Positions 45,645 through 55,186 of a DNA stretch of 64,000 bases are shown one piece after another. How positions within the stretch are numbered: the first letter of the stretch is position 1; every line of letters starts with the position of its first letter. The notes under the pieces are model-generated. The model had not been told where the DNA came from, did no database searches, and was given only the letters and a program-made list of their open reading frames with translations. Source of the stretch: Aquisphaera giovannonii (lineage in GTDB: Bacteria; Planctomycetota; Planctomycetia; Isosphaerales; Isosphaeraceae); assembly GCF_008087625.1 (NCBI RefSeq), contig NZ_CP042997.1, forward strand, positions 7,564,001-7,628,000, in the 5' to 3' direction. The position numbers and the translations under genes are program-made.

Positions 45645-48600
45645 ATGGTCGATTCACCCCGACGGAGCTGGAAGGCGACCGGCGTGGCCATCCTCGCCCC
45701 GGCGGTGCTGCTCGCGCTCCGCTGGCCCCTCTGGCCGGCCCTCCACAACCGGCTGCCCAACCTCTGGTTCGTGCCGGGCATCATCATCGCTGCCTACGCC
45801 GGCTCGACCCGGGGCGGGACCATCGCCACGCTGCTCTCCGCCCTGGCGTCGGCCTACTTCATGCTCTCGCCGCGCCACTCCCTGGCGGGCAAGGACGGCG
45901 AGGACCTCTTCGCCCTGGGCTTCTTCGTGGTCATGGGCGTCGTGATCAGCGCCATCATCGGATCGCTGCACGAGACCCGCCGGCGGCTCGTCGAGCAGGA
46001 GCAGCGGCGGGCCGACGCCTCGGTCCGCGAGACCGAGGACCGCTTCTGCCGGATGGCGGAGAGCATCCGAGAGGTCTTCTGGATCTGGGACCCGGGCCGA
46101 TTGTCCCCCACCTACGTGAGCCCCGGCTATCAGGCCCTGTCCGGCCGCAGCTGCGAGAGCCTCCGGAAGCGGCCGCGATCGTGGCTCAAGGCGGTGCATC
46201 CGGACGACCGTCGTCGGCTCCTGGAGCGGGTCCAGGACTGGCGGTGCGGGACGTTCAAGGACGAGGAGTTCCGCGTCGTCCAGCCCGACGGTGCCGTCCG
46301 CCACGTCCGGACTCGCGCCTACCGGGTCTGCGGCCAGGACGGGCGCGAGCCGCAGCTCGCCGGCATCGCCGAGGACGTCACCGAGCGCAAGCAGGCCCTC
46401 GAGGCCCTGACGGCCGAGCGGCACCTGCTGCACACGATCATGGACAACCTCCCCGACTCCATCTACTTCAAGGACGCGGACAGCCGGTTCCTCCGGATCA
46501 ACCGGGCCCTGAGCGACAGCTTCGGCCTGGACGACCCGGCGACGGCGCTCGGCCGGACGGACTTCGACTTCTTCACGGACGAGCACGCCCGGCCGGCCTT
46601 CGAGGACGAGCGGGAGATCCTGAGGACCGGCCAGCCGCTGGTCAACAAGGAAGAGAAGGAGATCTACAGCGACGGCCGGACGCGGTGGGTTTCCACCACC
46701 AAGATGCCCTACCGGGACTGTCAGGGCCGCGTGATCGGGACCTTCGGGGTCGCGCGCGACATCAGCAAGGTCAAGCTCGCGGAGGGGGCCCTGAAGGAGA
46801 GCGAGGCCCGCTTCCGCGGCACCTTCGAGAATGCCGCCGTGGGGATCGCCCACCTGGACCTGGGCGGGCGATGGCTCCGCGTCAATGAGATCCTCTGCCA
46901 GATCCTCAACTACGACCGGGACGAGCTCGCCCGCCGGACGTTCTGGGACATCTCCCATCCCGCGGGGCTGGAGGAGGAGCTCCGCTGCTTCTCCGACCTC
47001 GTCGAGGGCAGGACGTCGTGCTACTCGCTCGAGAGCCGCTACCTGCGGAAAGGGGGCGGGACGATCTGGGTGGACGTCAGCGTCTCGCTCCAGCGGACCG
47101 CCGACGGTGAGCCGGACTACGCCATCGCCGTCATCGAGGACATCTCCGACCGGAAGCAGCTCGAGGAGGAGCTGCGCCGGGCCAAGGAGGCGGCCGAGGC
47201 GGCCAGCCGGGCCAAGGACGAGTTCCTCGCCAACGTCAGCCACGAGATCCGCACGCCGCTGAATGCGATCCTGGGGATGTCCGAGCTGGTCCTGGATACG
47301 CCCCTGTCCGACGACCAGAGGGAATGCCTGGGCGCCGCCAGGTCGGCGGCCGAGAGCCTGCTCGCCATCGTCAACGACCTGCTCGACTTCGCCAAGATCG
47401 AGGCGGGCAAGGTCGAGCTGGACCGCGCGGTATTCCCGCTGCGGGCCACGGTCGGCGACGCGCTGAAGGTGCTCGCCGCCCGCGCACGCATGAAGGGCCT
47501 GGCCCTGACGCTCGACGTGGACGATCGCGTCCCCGACGCGCTCGTCGGCGACGCGGGCCGGCTGAGGCAGGTGCTCATCAACCTCGTCGGGAACGCGGTC
47601 AAGTTCACGGAGTCGGGCCGGGTCACCGTCCGCGTGCGATCGGATGAGCCGGCCGGGGCGGGCCGGGAGCCCGGCCCGTCGCCCGTCCGTTTCGAGGTGA
47701 TCGACACCGGCGTCGGCATCCCGCGAGAAGCCCAGGGGCGGATCTTCCGGGCGTTCGAGCAGCAGGACACCTCGACCACGCGGCGATTCGGGGGGACCGG
47801 GCTGGGCCTGTCGATCGCGTCACGCCTCGCGGCCCTGATGGGCGGGAAGATCGCGGTCGAGAGCGAGCCGGGGCGCGGCAGCACCTTCCGATTCGCCATC
47901 CCCTTCGAGCGCGCGAGGGCGGCGGAAGTCCGCCCCGACCATCCAGCCGCCAGGCCGTCGGCGCCCCCGATCTCGTCGTCCGCCTCCCTGCGCATCCTCG
48001 TGGCGGAGGACGATGAATTTAACTCGCGCTACCTGCAACGGCTCCTCACCCGCCGGGGCCATTCCGTGCGACTGGTCGGCAACGGCCGCGACGCGCTCGC
48101 GCTGGCCGACCCGGCCGATTTCGACGTCCTGCTCCTGGACGTCCACATGCCGGAGCTCGACGGCTTCCACGTCATCCGGGCCATCCGCGAGGCCGAGCGC
48201 ACGCGAGGCGGGCACCTCCCGGTCATCGGCCTGACCGCGCGCTCCCGCCCGGAGGACCGCGAGCTCTGCCTGGCCAGCGGGATGGACGAATACCTCTCCA
48301 AGCCCATCCGGACCGCGGACCTCTACCGGGCCATCGACGACCTCACGGCGGCGCCGGCGGGCCCGCCGGCCGCCGCCCCGCCGCGGGGCCAGGCTCCGGC
48401 GACGACCCCGCCTCGCCAGCCGTCGGCCACGGCCCCGCCCCGCAACGGCTGGCTCCTCTCCCCCGGGCCGCTGCTCTCGGCCTGCGGCGAGGACCAGGCG
48501 CTGCTCGACGAGATGTGTCGCTTCTTCCAGGAGGCCGCCCCGGCCCGCCTCGCGGAGCTGGGGGAATCGCTGCGCCGCGACGACGCCCCGGCGGTCCGCG

Positions 48601-48824
48601 AGGTCGCGCACAAGCTCGCCGGCATGGTCTCCGCCTTCTCCTCGCCCGCGGGCGACCTCGCTTGCGAGATCGAGGAAGAGGCGGCCGAGGGACGCGTGGG
48701 CCGTTCCCTGGCCGTCGCGGAGCGCCTCGGGGCGATGGTCCACGAGCTCGTCGCGGCGATGGACGGCCTGACCATCGCATCGCTCGAGCAGCGGGCGGCG
48801 GCCGGAGTCCATGCGAATCATTGA
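45645..48824 (+). CDS. Membrane hybrid histidine kinase with three PAS domains, receiver and Hpt
   Basis: 1,059 residues. Three or four membrane helices at the start form a DUF4118-like sensor (LPNLWFVPGIIIAAYAGS). PAS domains lie at about 130-250, 255-375 and 385-510. HisKA has His533 in NVSHEIRTPLN. The HATPase region shows NLVGNAVKF, DTGVGIP and GGTGLGLSI. Receiver Asp832 in LLLDVHMPELDG; Hpt His989 in VAHKLAGMV. GAGG sits 5 bases before ATG 45645; an ATG eight codons earlier lacks one. A His-Asp-His relay could pass phosphate to the divergently encoded sigma-54 regulator. The signal is unknown. Confidence 0.92.
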   Translation: MVDSPRRSWKATGVAILAPAVLLALRWPLWPALHNRLPNLWFVPGIIIAAYAGSTRGGTIATLLSALASAYFMLSPRHSLAGKDGEDLFALGFFVVMGVVISAIIGSLHETRRRLVEQEQRRADASVRETEDRFCRMAESIREVFWIWDPGRLSPTYVSPGYQALSGRSCESLRKRPRSWLKAVHPDDRRRLLERVQDWRCGTFKDEEFRVVQPDGAVRHVRTRAYRVCGQDGREPQLAGIAEDVTERKQALEALTAERHLLHTIMDNLPDSIYFKDADSRFLRINRALSDSFGLDDPATALGRTDFDFFTDEHARPAFEDEREILRTGQPLVNKEEKEIYSDGRTRWVSTTKMPYRDCQGRVIGTFGVARDISKVKLAEGALKESEARFRGTFENAAVGIAHLDLGGRWLRVNEILCQILNYDRDELARRTFWDISHPAGLEEELRCFSDLVEGRTSCYSLESRYLRKGGGTIWVDVSVSLQRTADGEPDYAIAVIEDISDRKQLEEELRRAKEAAEAASRAKDEFLANVSHEIRTPLNAILGMSELVLDTPLSDDQRECLGAARSAAESLLAIVNDLLDFAKIEAGKVELDRAVFPLRATVGDALKVLAARARMKGLALTLDVDDRVPDALVGDAGRLRQVLINLVGNAVKFTESGRVTVRVRSDEPAGAGREPGPSPVRFEVIDTGVGIPREAQGRIFRAFEQQDTSTTRRFGGTGLGLSIASRLAALMGGKIAVESEPGRGSTFRFAIPFERARAAEVRPDHPAARPSAPPISSSASLRILVAEDDEFNSRYLQRLLTRRGHSVRLVGNGRDALALADPADFDVLLLDVHMPELDGFHVIRAIREAERTRGGHLPVIGLTARSRPEDRELCLASGMDEYLSKPIRTADLYRAIDDLTAAPAGPPAAAPPRGQAPATTPPRQPSATAPPRNGWLLSPGPLLSACGEDQALLDEMCRFFQEAAPARLAELGESLRRDDAPAVREVAHKLAGMVSAFSSPAGDLACEIEEEAAEGRVGRSLAVAERLGAMVHELVAAMDGLTIASLEQRAAAGVHANH

Positions 48825-48901
48825 CGATTACGCCACGGCTCGGACTTCGATCCGCTGCGGAGCACGCGGAGTCGGCGAGCCCTCGTTCGCTCGCCGGCCC
48901 T

Positions 48902-49645
48902 CTACGACGGCGAGTCCGGGAGCCTGTCCGCGGATGCCAGCGACCTGGGGATCGGCAGCCTGCGGGTCAGGAACCAGACCACCGCCATCCAGGCGGCTCC
49001 CGCCGCCCATCCGGCGACCACGTCGGTCGGGTAATGGACGCCGAGATAGATGCGGGTCAGGCCGACGGTCAGGGTCAGGAAGGACGGCAGCAGGATGGCA
49101 TAGGCGCGGAGCCTCACCCCCGTGGAGAGCCTGGACAGGATCAGGCCGATCGTCAGGTAGACGACCGCGGAATTCATCGTGTGGCCGCTCGGGAAGCTCG
49201 ACAGGTAGGCCGGCGTGAGCTGCAGCACGACGTCCGGTCGGGGGCGATGGAAGATCGCCTTCAGCAGGAGGCTGACCAGCAGGCCGCCGATCGTGGCCGG
49301 GAAGAGGAGCGCGAGGGCGACCGTCTCGCGCCGGATCCACAGGTATCCGGCCACCGCGCCGACCACGAGGACGAGGAGCGAGAGGCTGCCGAGGGAGGTC
49401 AGGTCGCGGACGGCGTCCTCGAACCAGATCGGGCCCAGGGGCCGCGTCGGGTCGCCCGGCTGGCGGAGGCGATGGATCAGCCAGGCGTCGAACCGCCTGG
49501 TCGTACCCTCGGAGACCCCTTCGGCGATCTCCAGGAAGCCCCAGATCGCGACCATGCCGACCGTCAGGATGCCGAGAGCCAGCCAGTCGGCCGCCAGCAG
49601 CCGTGCGCGGAGCCGGTGGACGTGTTCGTGGACGCTCACCCGCAC
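48902..49645 (-). CDS. PAP2-family membrane phosphatase
   Basis: 247 residues, about six membrane helices. The three acid-phosphatase motifs are KAIFHRPRP, SSFPSGHTMNS and RIYLGVHYPTDVVAGW, with the active site on the outer face. Substrates could be phosphatidic acid, phosphatidylglycerol phosphate or undecaprenyl diphosphate; not decided. It follows the CHAP-like gene by 13 bases, so the two are probably co-transcribed. Confidence 0.92.
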   Translation of the reverse strand: MRVSVHEHVHRLRARLLAADWLALGILTVGMVAIWGFLEIAEGVSEGTTRRFDAWLIHRLRQPGDPTRPLGPIWFEDAVRDLTSLGSLSLLVLVVGAVAGYLWIRRETVALALLFPATIGGLLVSLLLKAIFHRPRPDVVLQLTPAYLSSFPSGHTMNSAVVYLTIGLILSRLSTGVRLRAYAILLPSFLTLTVGLTRIYLGVHYPTDVVAGWAAGAAWMAVVWFLTRRLPIPRSLASADRLPDSPS

Positions 49646-49658
49646 GGCCCCCCTCTCG

Positions 49659-50228
49659 TCAGTCGCCTCGAGGCAAAGGCCTCCCGGGGGACTCGCGGCC
49701 CGATCCCGGGCGGTGGTCGCGATCCGAGGCCTCGACCGGCCGGAACGCCCGCAGCGAGCCGGAACGCATCGTGGCCAGCTCCAGCTCCCCCTCCTTCACG
49801 CGCCGGCGCTCATCCTCGTCGTCGCCGTCCATCCCGGTGTTCTGGTGGAGGATGACCAGGACACGCCTGGCCCCCTTGCCGCGGACACCCGAGACGACGG
49901 CCGTGTGATGAGGGAACGTCAGCCTCTGCGTGAAGATAACGCCGTTGGTTCGTCGGCGCTTGAAGAAGACCACATCCTCGAACTGGAGGATGTCTCCCGG
50001 CCGGATTTCAGCGAGTTCGACCTCATCCCCCCAGATCCCTCTCCGGGCGTCGGGCCGCTTTGCCCCGGAATGACGCAGCGCCTGCACCGCCAGCCTCGTG
50101 CATTCGCCGTCTCCCACCTTCTTGCCGATCTGCGAGCGGGCGTAATCGACGACCCGATCCCCGGGAGAAGGGGAATCGCTCATCAAACAGCAGAGGACTA
50201 TCGCGAGCATCGGCGCGTCCGGGAACAT
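49659..50228 (-). CDS. CHAP/NlpC-like cysteine hydrolase domain protein
   Basis: About 190 residues. A short hydrophobic start (MLAIVLCCLMS) may be a signal. Candidate catalytic Cys in GDGECTRLAVQALR, with His in FPHHTAVVSGV. IRPGDILQFEDVVF is the GD-x-hydrophobic strand typical of CHAP and NlpC/P60 amidases. The acidic, arginine-rich tail is probably disordered. It may act on peptidoglycan or peptide amide bonds, but planctomycete members are uncharacterised. ATG 50228 lacks a clear ribosome binding site; GTG codons just upstream or Met at 50210 are alternatives. Confidence 0.65.
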   Translation of the reverse strand: MFPDAPMLAIVLCCLMSDSPSPGDRVVDYARSQIGKKVGDGECTRLAVQALRHSGAKRPDARRGIWGDEVELAEIRPGDILQFEDVVFFKRRRTNGVIFTQRLTFPHHTAVVSGVRGKGARRVLVILHQNTGMDGDDEDERRRVKEGELELATMRSGSLRAFRPVEASDRDHRPGSGRESPGRPLPRGD

Positions 50229-50286
50229 CACCACGGAGGTGGCTTTCGCCCGCAGGTCGACTATGCCCCGGACGCCGGCCCGGGAG

Positions 50287-50463
50287 TCAGCTCAGGGCCA
50301 ACGCGCGGGGATAATCGCCCGGAGACTTGGCATTCTCGAGTGTATCACAGACCAGTCCGGCGACCAGCCACAGCAGAGGGACTCGTTGCTCCTCGGCCTC
50401 TTTCTTCAGATGGCTGAGCAGATCGTCCGAAAGCGTGACTCGGATCTCTGGCTTCATGCTCAT
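50287..50463 (-). CDS. Small ribbon-helix-helix-type protein
   Basis: 58 residues. KPEIRVTLSDDLLSHLKKEA fits a beta strand followed by two helices, as in CopG/Arc-type DNA-binding proteins. Supported by GGAGG 8 bases before ATG 50463. No toxin gene accompanies it, so it is probably a stand-alone regulator. Confidence 0.65.
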   Translation of the reverse strand: MSMKPEIRVTLSDDLLSHLKKEAEEQRVPLLWLVAGLVCDTLENAKSPGDYPRALALS

Positions 50464-50707
50464 GGAGATCGCCTCCAAAGACGTGGCCAAGCGAAGGGTA
50501 GTTGCGAAAGGCTAATGCAGATTCTGTGCCAAGTCGAGGCGGGCCGGAGGAATCGAGGCCCGGGTTCCGTTACGGAATTGCAGCGACGGGGGAGGTGCCA
50601 TCCGGATCCGGCCTCGGGTCGACGCGTGGAGACGAGATCCGACGATCCGAGTCGAGGACGGATTATCGGTCGTGTCGTGACGAGCCGATCGGGTCGCGGC
50701 AGGCCGC

Positions 50708-51661
50708 TCACGCCCGCACGGAGGCGTACTGATCCAGGAGGATGGAGGCCGACTCGCGGAAGAGGCCGATCTCCCGCGGATCGAGCGGGGGCTGGAGGAC
50801 GGTCTCGGCCCCTCCGTGGCCGACGATCGTCGGCAGGCTGAGGGAGATGCCCTCGACTCCGAACTGCCCTTTCATGGGGGAGCAGACCGTGAGCACGGTC
50901 TGCTCGTCCCGGAGCACCGCCTCCACGACGGTTCGGAGGGCGAGTCCGATCGCGTAGTACGTCGACTTCTTGCGCTGGATGATCTCGTAGGCGGCGTTCC
51001 TGGTCTGATCGAAGATGCGGTCCATGGCCGCGCCATCGATGCGTTTGCCCTCCCCGGTGGCGAGGTCGGAGACTCGGATGCCGCCGATGTTGGCCACGCT
51101 CCAGACCGGGACCGCGCTGTCGCCGTGCTCCCCGATGATGTAGGCGTGGACGCTCCGCGGATTCACGTCCAGATAGTCGCCGATGAGGAATCGGAAACGC
51201 GCCGAGTCGAGGGTCGTGCCGGAGCCGAAGACATGCCCGGGCGGCAGGCCGGCGACCTCCGCGGCGATCTCGGTGAGGATGTCCACGGGATTCGTCGCGA
51301 CGAGGATCACGCCCCTGGGGTTGGCGGCGACGATCCTGGGCACGATGTCCCGGATCACGCCGGCATTCCTCTGGAGCAGCTCCAGACGCGTCTGCCCCGG
51401 CCGCTGGTTGGCCCCGGCGGTGATGACGGTCAGGTCGCAGCCGGCCAGCAGCTCGTAGCCTCCCGCCCGGATCCGCATCGGGCTGACGAAGGGCATGCCG
51501 TGGTTGAGGTCCATGGCCTCGCCCTCGGCCCTCGCCTCGTCGGCGTCGACCAGGATCAGCTCGTTGGCGACGCCGCACTGCATGAGCGAGTAGGCGAACG
51601 ACGCCCCGACCATGCCGGTCCCCACGAGGCCAATCTTGTTGCGAGGCGGAAGTCCCGTCAT
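50708..51661 (-). CDS. ldh: L-lactate dehydrogenase (LDH/MDH family)
   Basis: 317 residues. NAD motif GLVGTGMVGASFAYSL; specificity loop GANQRPGQTRLELL, with Gln at the position that marks lactate dehydrogenase (Arg in malate dehydrogenase); catalytic His in GEHGDS; and SGTTLDSARFR. Interconverts pyruvate and L-lactate with NADH. Start at MTGLPPRNK: GGGGAG lies 6 bases upstream, although the frame is open further. Divergent from the acyltransferase gene. Confidence 0.92.
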   Translation of the reverse strand: MTGLPPRNKIGLVGTGMVGASFAYSLMQCGVANELILVDADEARAEGEAMDLNHGMPFVSPMRIRAGGYELLAGCDLTVITAGANQRPGQTRLELLQRNAGVIRDIVPRIVAANPRGVILVATNPVDILTEIAAEVAGLPPGHVFGSGTTLDSARFRFLIGDYLDVNPRSVHAYIIGEHGDSAVPVWSVANIGGIRVSDLATGEGKRIDGAAMDRIFDQTRNAAYEIIQRKKSTYYAIGLALRTVVEAVLRDEQTVLTVCSPMKGQFGVEGISLSLPTIVGHGGAETVLQPPLDPREIGLFRESASILLDQYASVRA

Positions 51662-51773
51662 GATCGACTCCCCTTCGATGAGGGTTCCGAACCGGATCAA
51701 TATACGGAGCCGGACCGACTTGAAGAAAGACGCCACCCCATCCCCGGGCCCGGTCGCACCCACGACGTCGAAA

Positions 51774-52943
51774 ATGCGGGCGAGTCGGCTCGACGGCCTG
51801 GACCTCCTCCGCGGGGCGGTGATGGTCCTCATGGTGCTGGATCACACCCGGGACTACTTCGGCGACGCGACCGTCAACCCGACGGACCTGGCCACGACGA
51901 CCCCCGCCCTCTTCCTGACCCGTTGGGTCACCCATTTCTGCGCGCCGGTCTTCGCGTTGCTCGCGGGTGCGGGCGCCTACCTGGCCGGGGCCCGCGGACG
52001 CCCGCGAGCCGGCCTCGCGTGGTTCCTCGCCACGCGGGGCCTGTGGCTCATCTTCCTCGAGGTGACCGTCGTGCGGCTCGGCCTGTTCTTCGACCTCGTG
52101 AGCCCGCCGATCATCCTGACGGTCCTATGGTCGATCGGGGCCTCCTTCGTCGCGCTGGCCGGCCTCTGCTTCCTCCCGAGCCGCGTGGTCGGGGCCCTGG
52201 GGCTGCTGCTGATCGCGACCCACGGACTGGCCGACCGGTTCCCGCCGGGGTCGGATGCGCCCTCGATGATCAGAGCGGCCTACACGATCCTGCTCCGCCC
52301 CGGCTTCCTGCCGGTGCCCGGCGGGGTCGCCATGCTCGTCGGCTATCCCCTGCTCCCCTGGCTGGGGGTGGTCGCCGCCGGCTACGGATTCGGCGAGCTC
52401 GCCGGCCTCGACCCGGGCCGGAGGCCCAGGGTCATGGCGGCCCTCGGCCTGCTGCTCATGGCCTCCTTCGTCGGCCTTCGCGCCTGGGGGATGTACGGGG
52501 AACCACGCCCCTGGGAGGAGGGAGCGACGCCGGCCCTGACGGCACTGTCCTTCCTGAATTGCACGAAGCAGCCCCCGTCGCCGCTCTTCGTCCTGATGAC
52601 CCTCGGCCCGGCGATCCTTGGCCTGGCGGCGGCCGACCGCTTCGGAGTCCGGGCGCCGGCGGGCCGGGCGCTCGTCACGCTCGGCCGGGTCCCGCTGTTC
52701 TACTACCTGCTGCAGTGGTATGTGATCCACGGGCTCGCCGTGCTGTACGGCCTGGCCCGGGGGTTGCCGGTGGGCTGGCTCTTCTCGGCCGCTGCGCTGG
52801 ACAGGCCGCCGCCGGGATGGACGCTCAGCATCCCGGAGCTCTACGTCGCCTGGGCGATCGTGGTGGCCATCCTCTATCTGCCCTGTCGCTGGTACGCCGG
52901 GTTCAAGTCTCGCCATCCCGGGGGCTGGCTGTCGTACCTCTGA
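51774..52943 (+). CDS. Membrane acyltransferase of the heparan-alpha-glucosaminide N-acetyltransferase type
   Basis: About 389 residues with ten or so membrane helices. N-terminal RLDGLDLLRGAVMVLMVLDH, with the conserved Asp and His of the DUF1624/DUF5009 fold, then LFLTRWVTHFCAPVFALLAG. Such proteins move acetyl groups across the membrane to sugars. Start chosen at MRASRLDG; no ribosome binding site is clear, and in-frame ATG codons at 51660 and 51678 are possible. Confidence 0.82.
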   Translation: MRASRLDGLDLLRGAVMVLMVLDHTRDYFGDATVNPTDLATTTPALFLTRWVTHFCAPVFALLAGAGAYLAGARGRPRAGLAWFLATRGLWLIFLEVTVVRLGLFFDLVSPPIILTVLWSIGASFVALAGLCFLPSRVVGALGLLLIATHGLADRFPPGSDAPSMIRAAYTILLRPGFLPVPGGVAMLVGYPLLPWLGVVAAGYGFGELAGLDPGRRPRVMAALGLLLMASFVGLRAWGMYGEPRPWEEGATPALTALSFLNCTKQPPSPLFVLMTLGPAILGLAAADRFGVRAPAGRALVTLGRVPLFYYLLQWYVIHGLAVLYGLARGLPVGWLFSAAALDRPPPGWTLSIPELYVAWAIVVAILYLPCRWYAGFKSRHPGGWLSYL

Positions 52944-53130
52944 CGGCAAACGCCTCCGTCCGCGGCCCCGGGCGATGGAGTCGCGGCGGGGAGCGTGGGA
53001 GCGTCACCCGACCTTGCCAGCGTTCGGCGGGTGCGTCTAACATGGTGTGTTGCGCCATCGCGACCGAGATCCTCGACGAGGGCGGCCTCGCCCGGTCGAA
53101 TCGCATCGCCTGAGAGCCGGCAAGGAGCCC

Positions 53131-54852
53131 ATGCAGTACAACCCCGCCAACCCGCTCATCGTGCAGGGGGACAAGACGATCCTCCTGGAGGTTGACAATC
53201 CGCTGCACGCCGAGGCCCGGGACACCATCGCGCCGTTCGCCGAGCTGGAGAAGAGCCCCGAGCACATCCACACCTACCGGCTCACGCCGCTCTCGCTCTG
53301 GAACGCCGCCGCGGCCGGGATGACGGCCGAGGAGATGATCTCCGGCCTGGAGACCTACTCCAAGTTCTCGCTGCCGGCCAACCTGCCGGCCGACCTGCGC
53401 GACCTGGTCAGCCGATACGGGAGGGTCCGCCTGGAGCGAGTCGACGGCCGGCTCCGCCTGGTCACGCAGGATCAGCCGCTGCTCGAGGAGCTGGCCCGCC
53501 AGCGGGGCGTGCGGGACTACCTGGGAGAGAGGATCGACGGCACCTCGTTCGCGATCGACGACGCCCATCGCGGCGTGCTGAAGCAGTCGCTGATCGCCGT
53601 CGGCTACCCGGCCGAGGACGTCGCCGGCTACACCACCGGCACCGCGCTGGCGGTGGACCTCCGTGCCACGGCGAAGTCGGGATCGGCGTTCCACGTCCGG
53701 GACTATCAGCGCGGGGCGGTGGAGGCCTTCCACGCCGGCGGCGACGTCAAGGGGGGGTCGGGGGTGATCGTCCTGCCTTGCGGCGCCGGGAAGACGATCG
53801 TCGGCCTGGCGGCGCTCGCGGCGGTCAAGGCGGAGACCCTCGTGCTGACGACGAGCACGACCTCCGTGGAGCAGTGGCGCCGCGAGATCCTCGACAAGAC
53901 CGACCTGACCGAGGACAAGGTGACCCTGTACACCGGCGACTCCAAGGAGATCGGCCCGGTCACGCTCGCCACCTACCAGATCGTGACGTACCGGCCCAGG
54001 AAGGACGGCGACTTCCCGCACTTCGGGCTATTCAGCCAGCGGAACTGGGGGCTGATCATTTACGACGAGGTGCACCTCCTGCCGGCCCCCGTCTTCCGGA
54101 TCACCGCGGACATCCAGGCGCGGCGACGGCTCGGCCTCACCGCCACGCTCGTCCGCGAGGACCACCGGGAGGAGGACGTCTTCAGCCTGATCGGCCCCAA
54201 GAAGTACGACGTGCCCTGGCGCGTGCTCGAGTCCAAGGGCTGGATCGCCGAGGCCCAGTGCCACGAGATCCGCCTCGGCCTGCCGCCCGAGTCGAGGATG
54301 GAGTACGCCGTCGCCGAGTGGCGGGACAAGTTCCGGCTGGCGAGCGAGAACCCGGTGAAGGAGGACCTCGTCGGGCTGCTCCTGGATCGCCACGACGGGC
54401 CGGAGGACAGGGTCCTGGTCATCGGCCAGTACCTGAAGCAGCTCCGCCGCATCGCGGAGCGATACGGCCTGCCGCTGATCACGGGGTCGACCTCGAATTC
54501 CGAGCGCGAGGACCTCTACGGGCGGTTCCGCACCGGGGCCCTCCGCAAGCTCGTCCTCTCGAAGGTCGGGAACTTCGCCATCGACCTGCCGGACGCGAAC
54601 GTCATGATCCAGGTCTCCGGGACGTTCGGCAGCCGCCAGGAGGAGGCCCAGCGCCTGGGCCGGATCCTCCGGCCGAAGGAGGGCGAGAAGGGGGCCTGCT
54701 TCTACACGCTCGTCACCCGGGACACCAGGGAGATGGACTTCTCCCACCACCGCCAGCTCTTCCTCACCGAGCAGGGCTACAGCTACGAGATCGTCGATGA
54801 ATCCGACCTGGTGCCGTCGAAGGCGCCGTCGCCCGCCGAGAGGGCCGGATGA
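53131..54852 (+). CDS. XPB-type DNA repair helicase
   Basis: 573 residues. Residues 1-150 carry the XPB N-terminal helicase-associated region (NPLIVQGDKTILLEVDN; HTYRLTPLSLWNAAAAGMT). The superfamily 2 motor follows: Walker A LPCGAGKTIVG, DEVH box at 312-315 (IIYDEVHLLPAP), motif III LTATLVRED, and motif VI QRLGRILRP. ATP-dependent 3'-5' DNA unwinding or opening expected. AAGGAG lies just before the ATG. First gene of an operon with a 74-residue protein and a Helicase_C_3-type protein. No Bax1-type nuclease, the archaeal XPB partner, is nearby. Confidence 0.93.
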   Translation: MQYNPANPLIVQGDKTILLEVDNPLHAEARDTIAPFAELEKSPEHIHTYRLTPLSLWNAAAAGMTAEEMISGLETYSKFSLPANLPADLRDLVSRYGRVRLERVDGRLRLVTQDQPLLEELARQRGVRDYLGERIDGTSFAIDDAHRGVLKQSLIAVGYPAEDVAGYTTGTALAVDLRATAKSGSAFHVRDYQRGAVEAFHAGGDVKGGSGVIVLPCGAGKTIVGLAALAAVKAETLVLTTSTTSVEQWRREILDKTDLTEDKVTLYTGDSKEIGPVTLATYQIVTYRPRKDGDFPHFGLFSQRNWGLIIYDEVHLLPAPVFRITADIQARRRLGLTATLVREDHREEDVFSLIGPKKYDVPWRVLESKGWIAEAQCHEIRLGLPPESRMEYAVAEWRDKFRLASENPVKEDLVGLLLDRHDGPEDRVLVIGQYLKQLRRIAERYGLPLITGSTSNSEREDLYGRFRTGALRKLVLSKVGNFAIDLPDANVMIQVSGTFGSRQEEAQRLGRILRPKEGEKGACFYTLVTRDTREMDFSHHRQLFLTEQGYSYEIVDESDLVPSKAPSPAERAG

Positions 54853-54904
54853 GCCGCCCGCCGGAGTCCTCATACGCCCCGAGGCGGAGATCGGGAGGCC
54901 CCGC

Positions 54905-55129
54905 ATGAGCCGAGCGCCGTCCAAGGTCCCGGTCAAGCTGCACCGGAACGTGACCTTGATCCGGACGACGGACCCGATCCTCGCCGAGGAGCTGATGTCG
55001 AGGAAGTCGCTGGCCAGGATGGTCCTGGCCAGGCTCACCGACACGCTCCTGCTGGTGAAGCCGGACGAGGCCGAGGGCGCCCTCGACGAACTGCGGCGCA
55101 TGGGGCACACGCCCAGGGTCGTCCGTTGA
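54905..55129 (+). CDS. Small helicase-associated module protein
   Basis: 74 residues. Lies between the XPB gene (52 bases) and the Helicase_C_3 gene (57 bases), with GGGAGG 6 bases before its ATG. By eye, its body (VTLIRTTDPILAEELMSRKS; LTDTLLLVKPDEAEGALDEL) matches the last 60 residues of the 770-residue neighbour (LVLTTPTPEVADGLVQ; GPTSLVVAEEDLGRL) in the order TT-x-P-x-x-A-[DE]-x-L, then T-x-L-x-V, then Gly. It is probably a free-standing copy of that subdomain and may bind the helicase. Confidence 0.75.
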   Translation: MSRAPSKVPVKLHRNVTLIRTTDPILAEELMSRKSLARMVLARLTDTLLLVKPDEAEGALDELRRMGHTPRVVR

Positions 55130-55186
55130 ATCTGGCCGCGCCCCGCCGGCCCCCCGCCTCCCGCGCCCGGAACCAGAAAGCGAGCC

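Noticed and set aside
50708-51661. Malate dehydrogenase as name for this gene
   Set aside because: The specificity loop has Gln (ANQRPG), which marks lactate dehydrogenase; malate dehydrogenases have Arg there.
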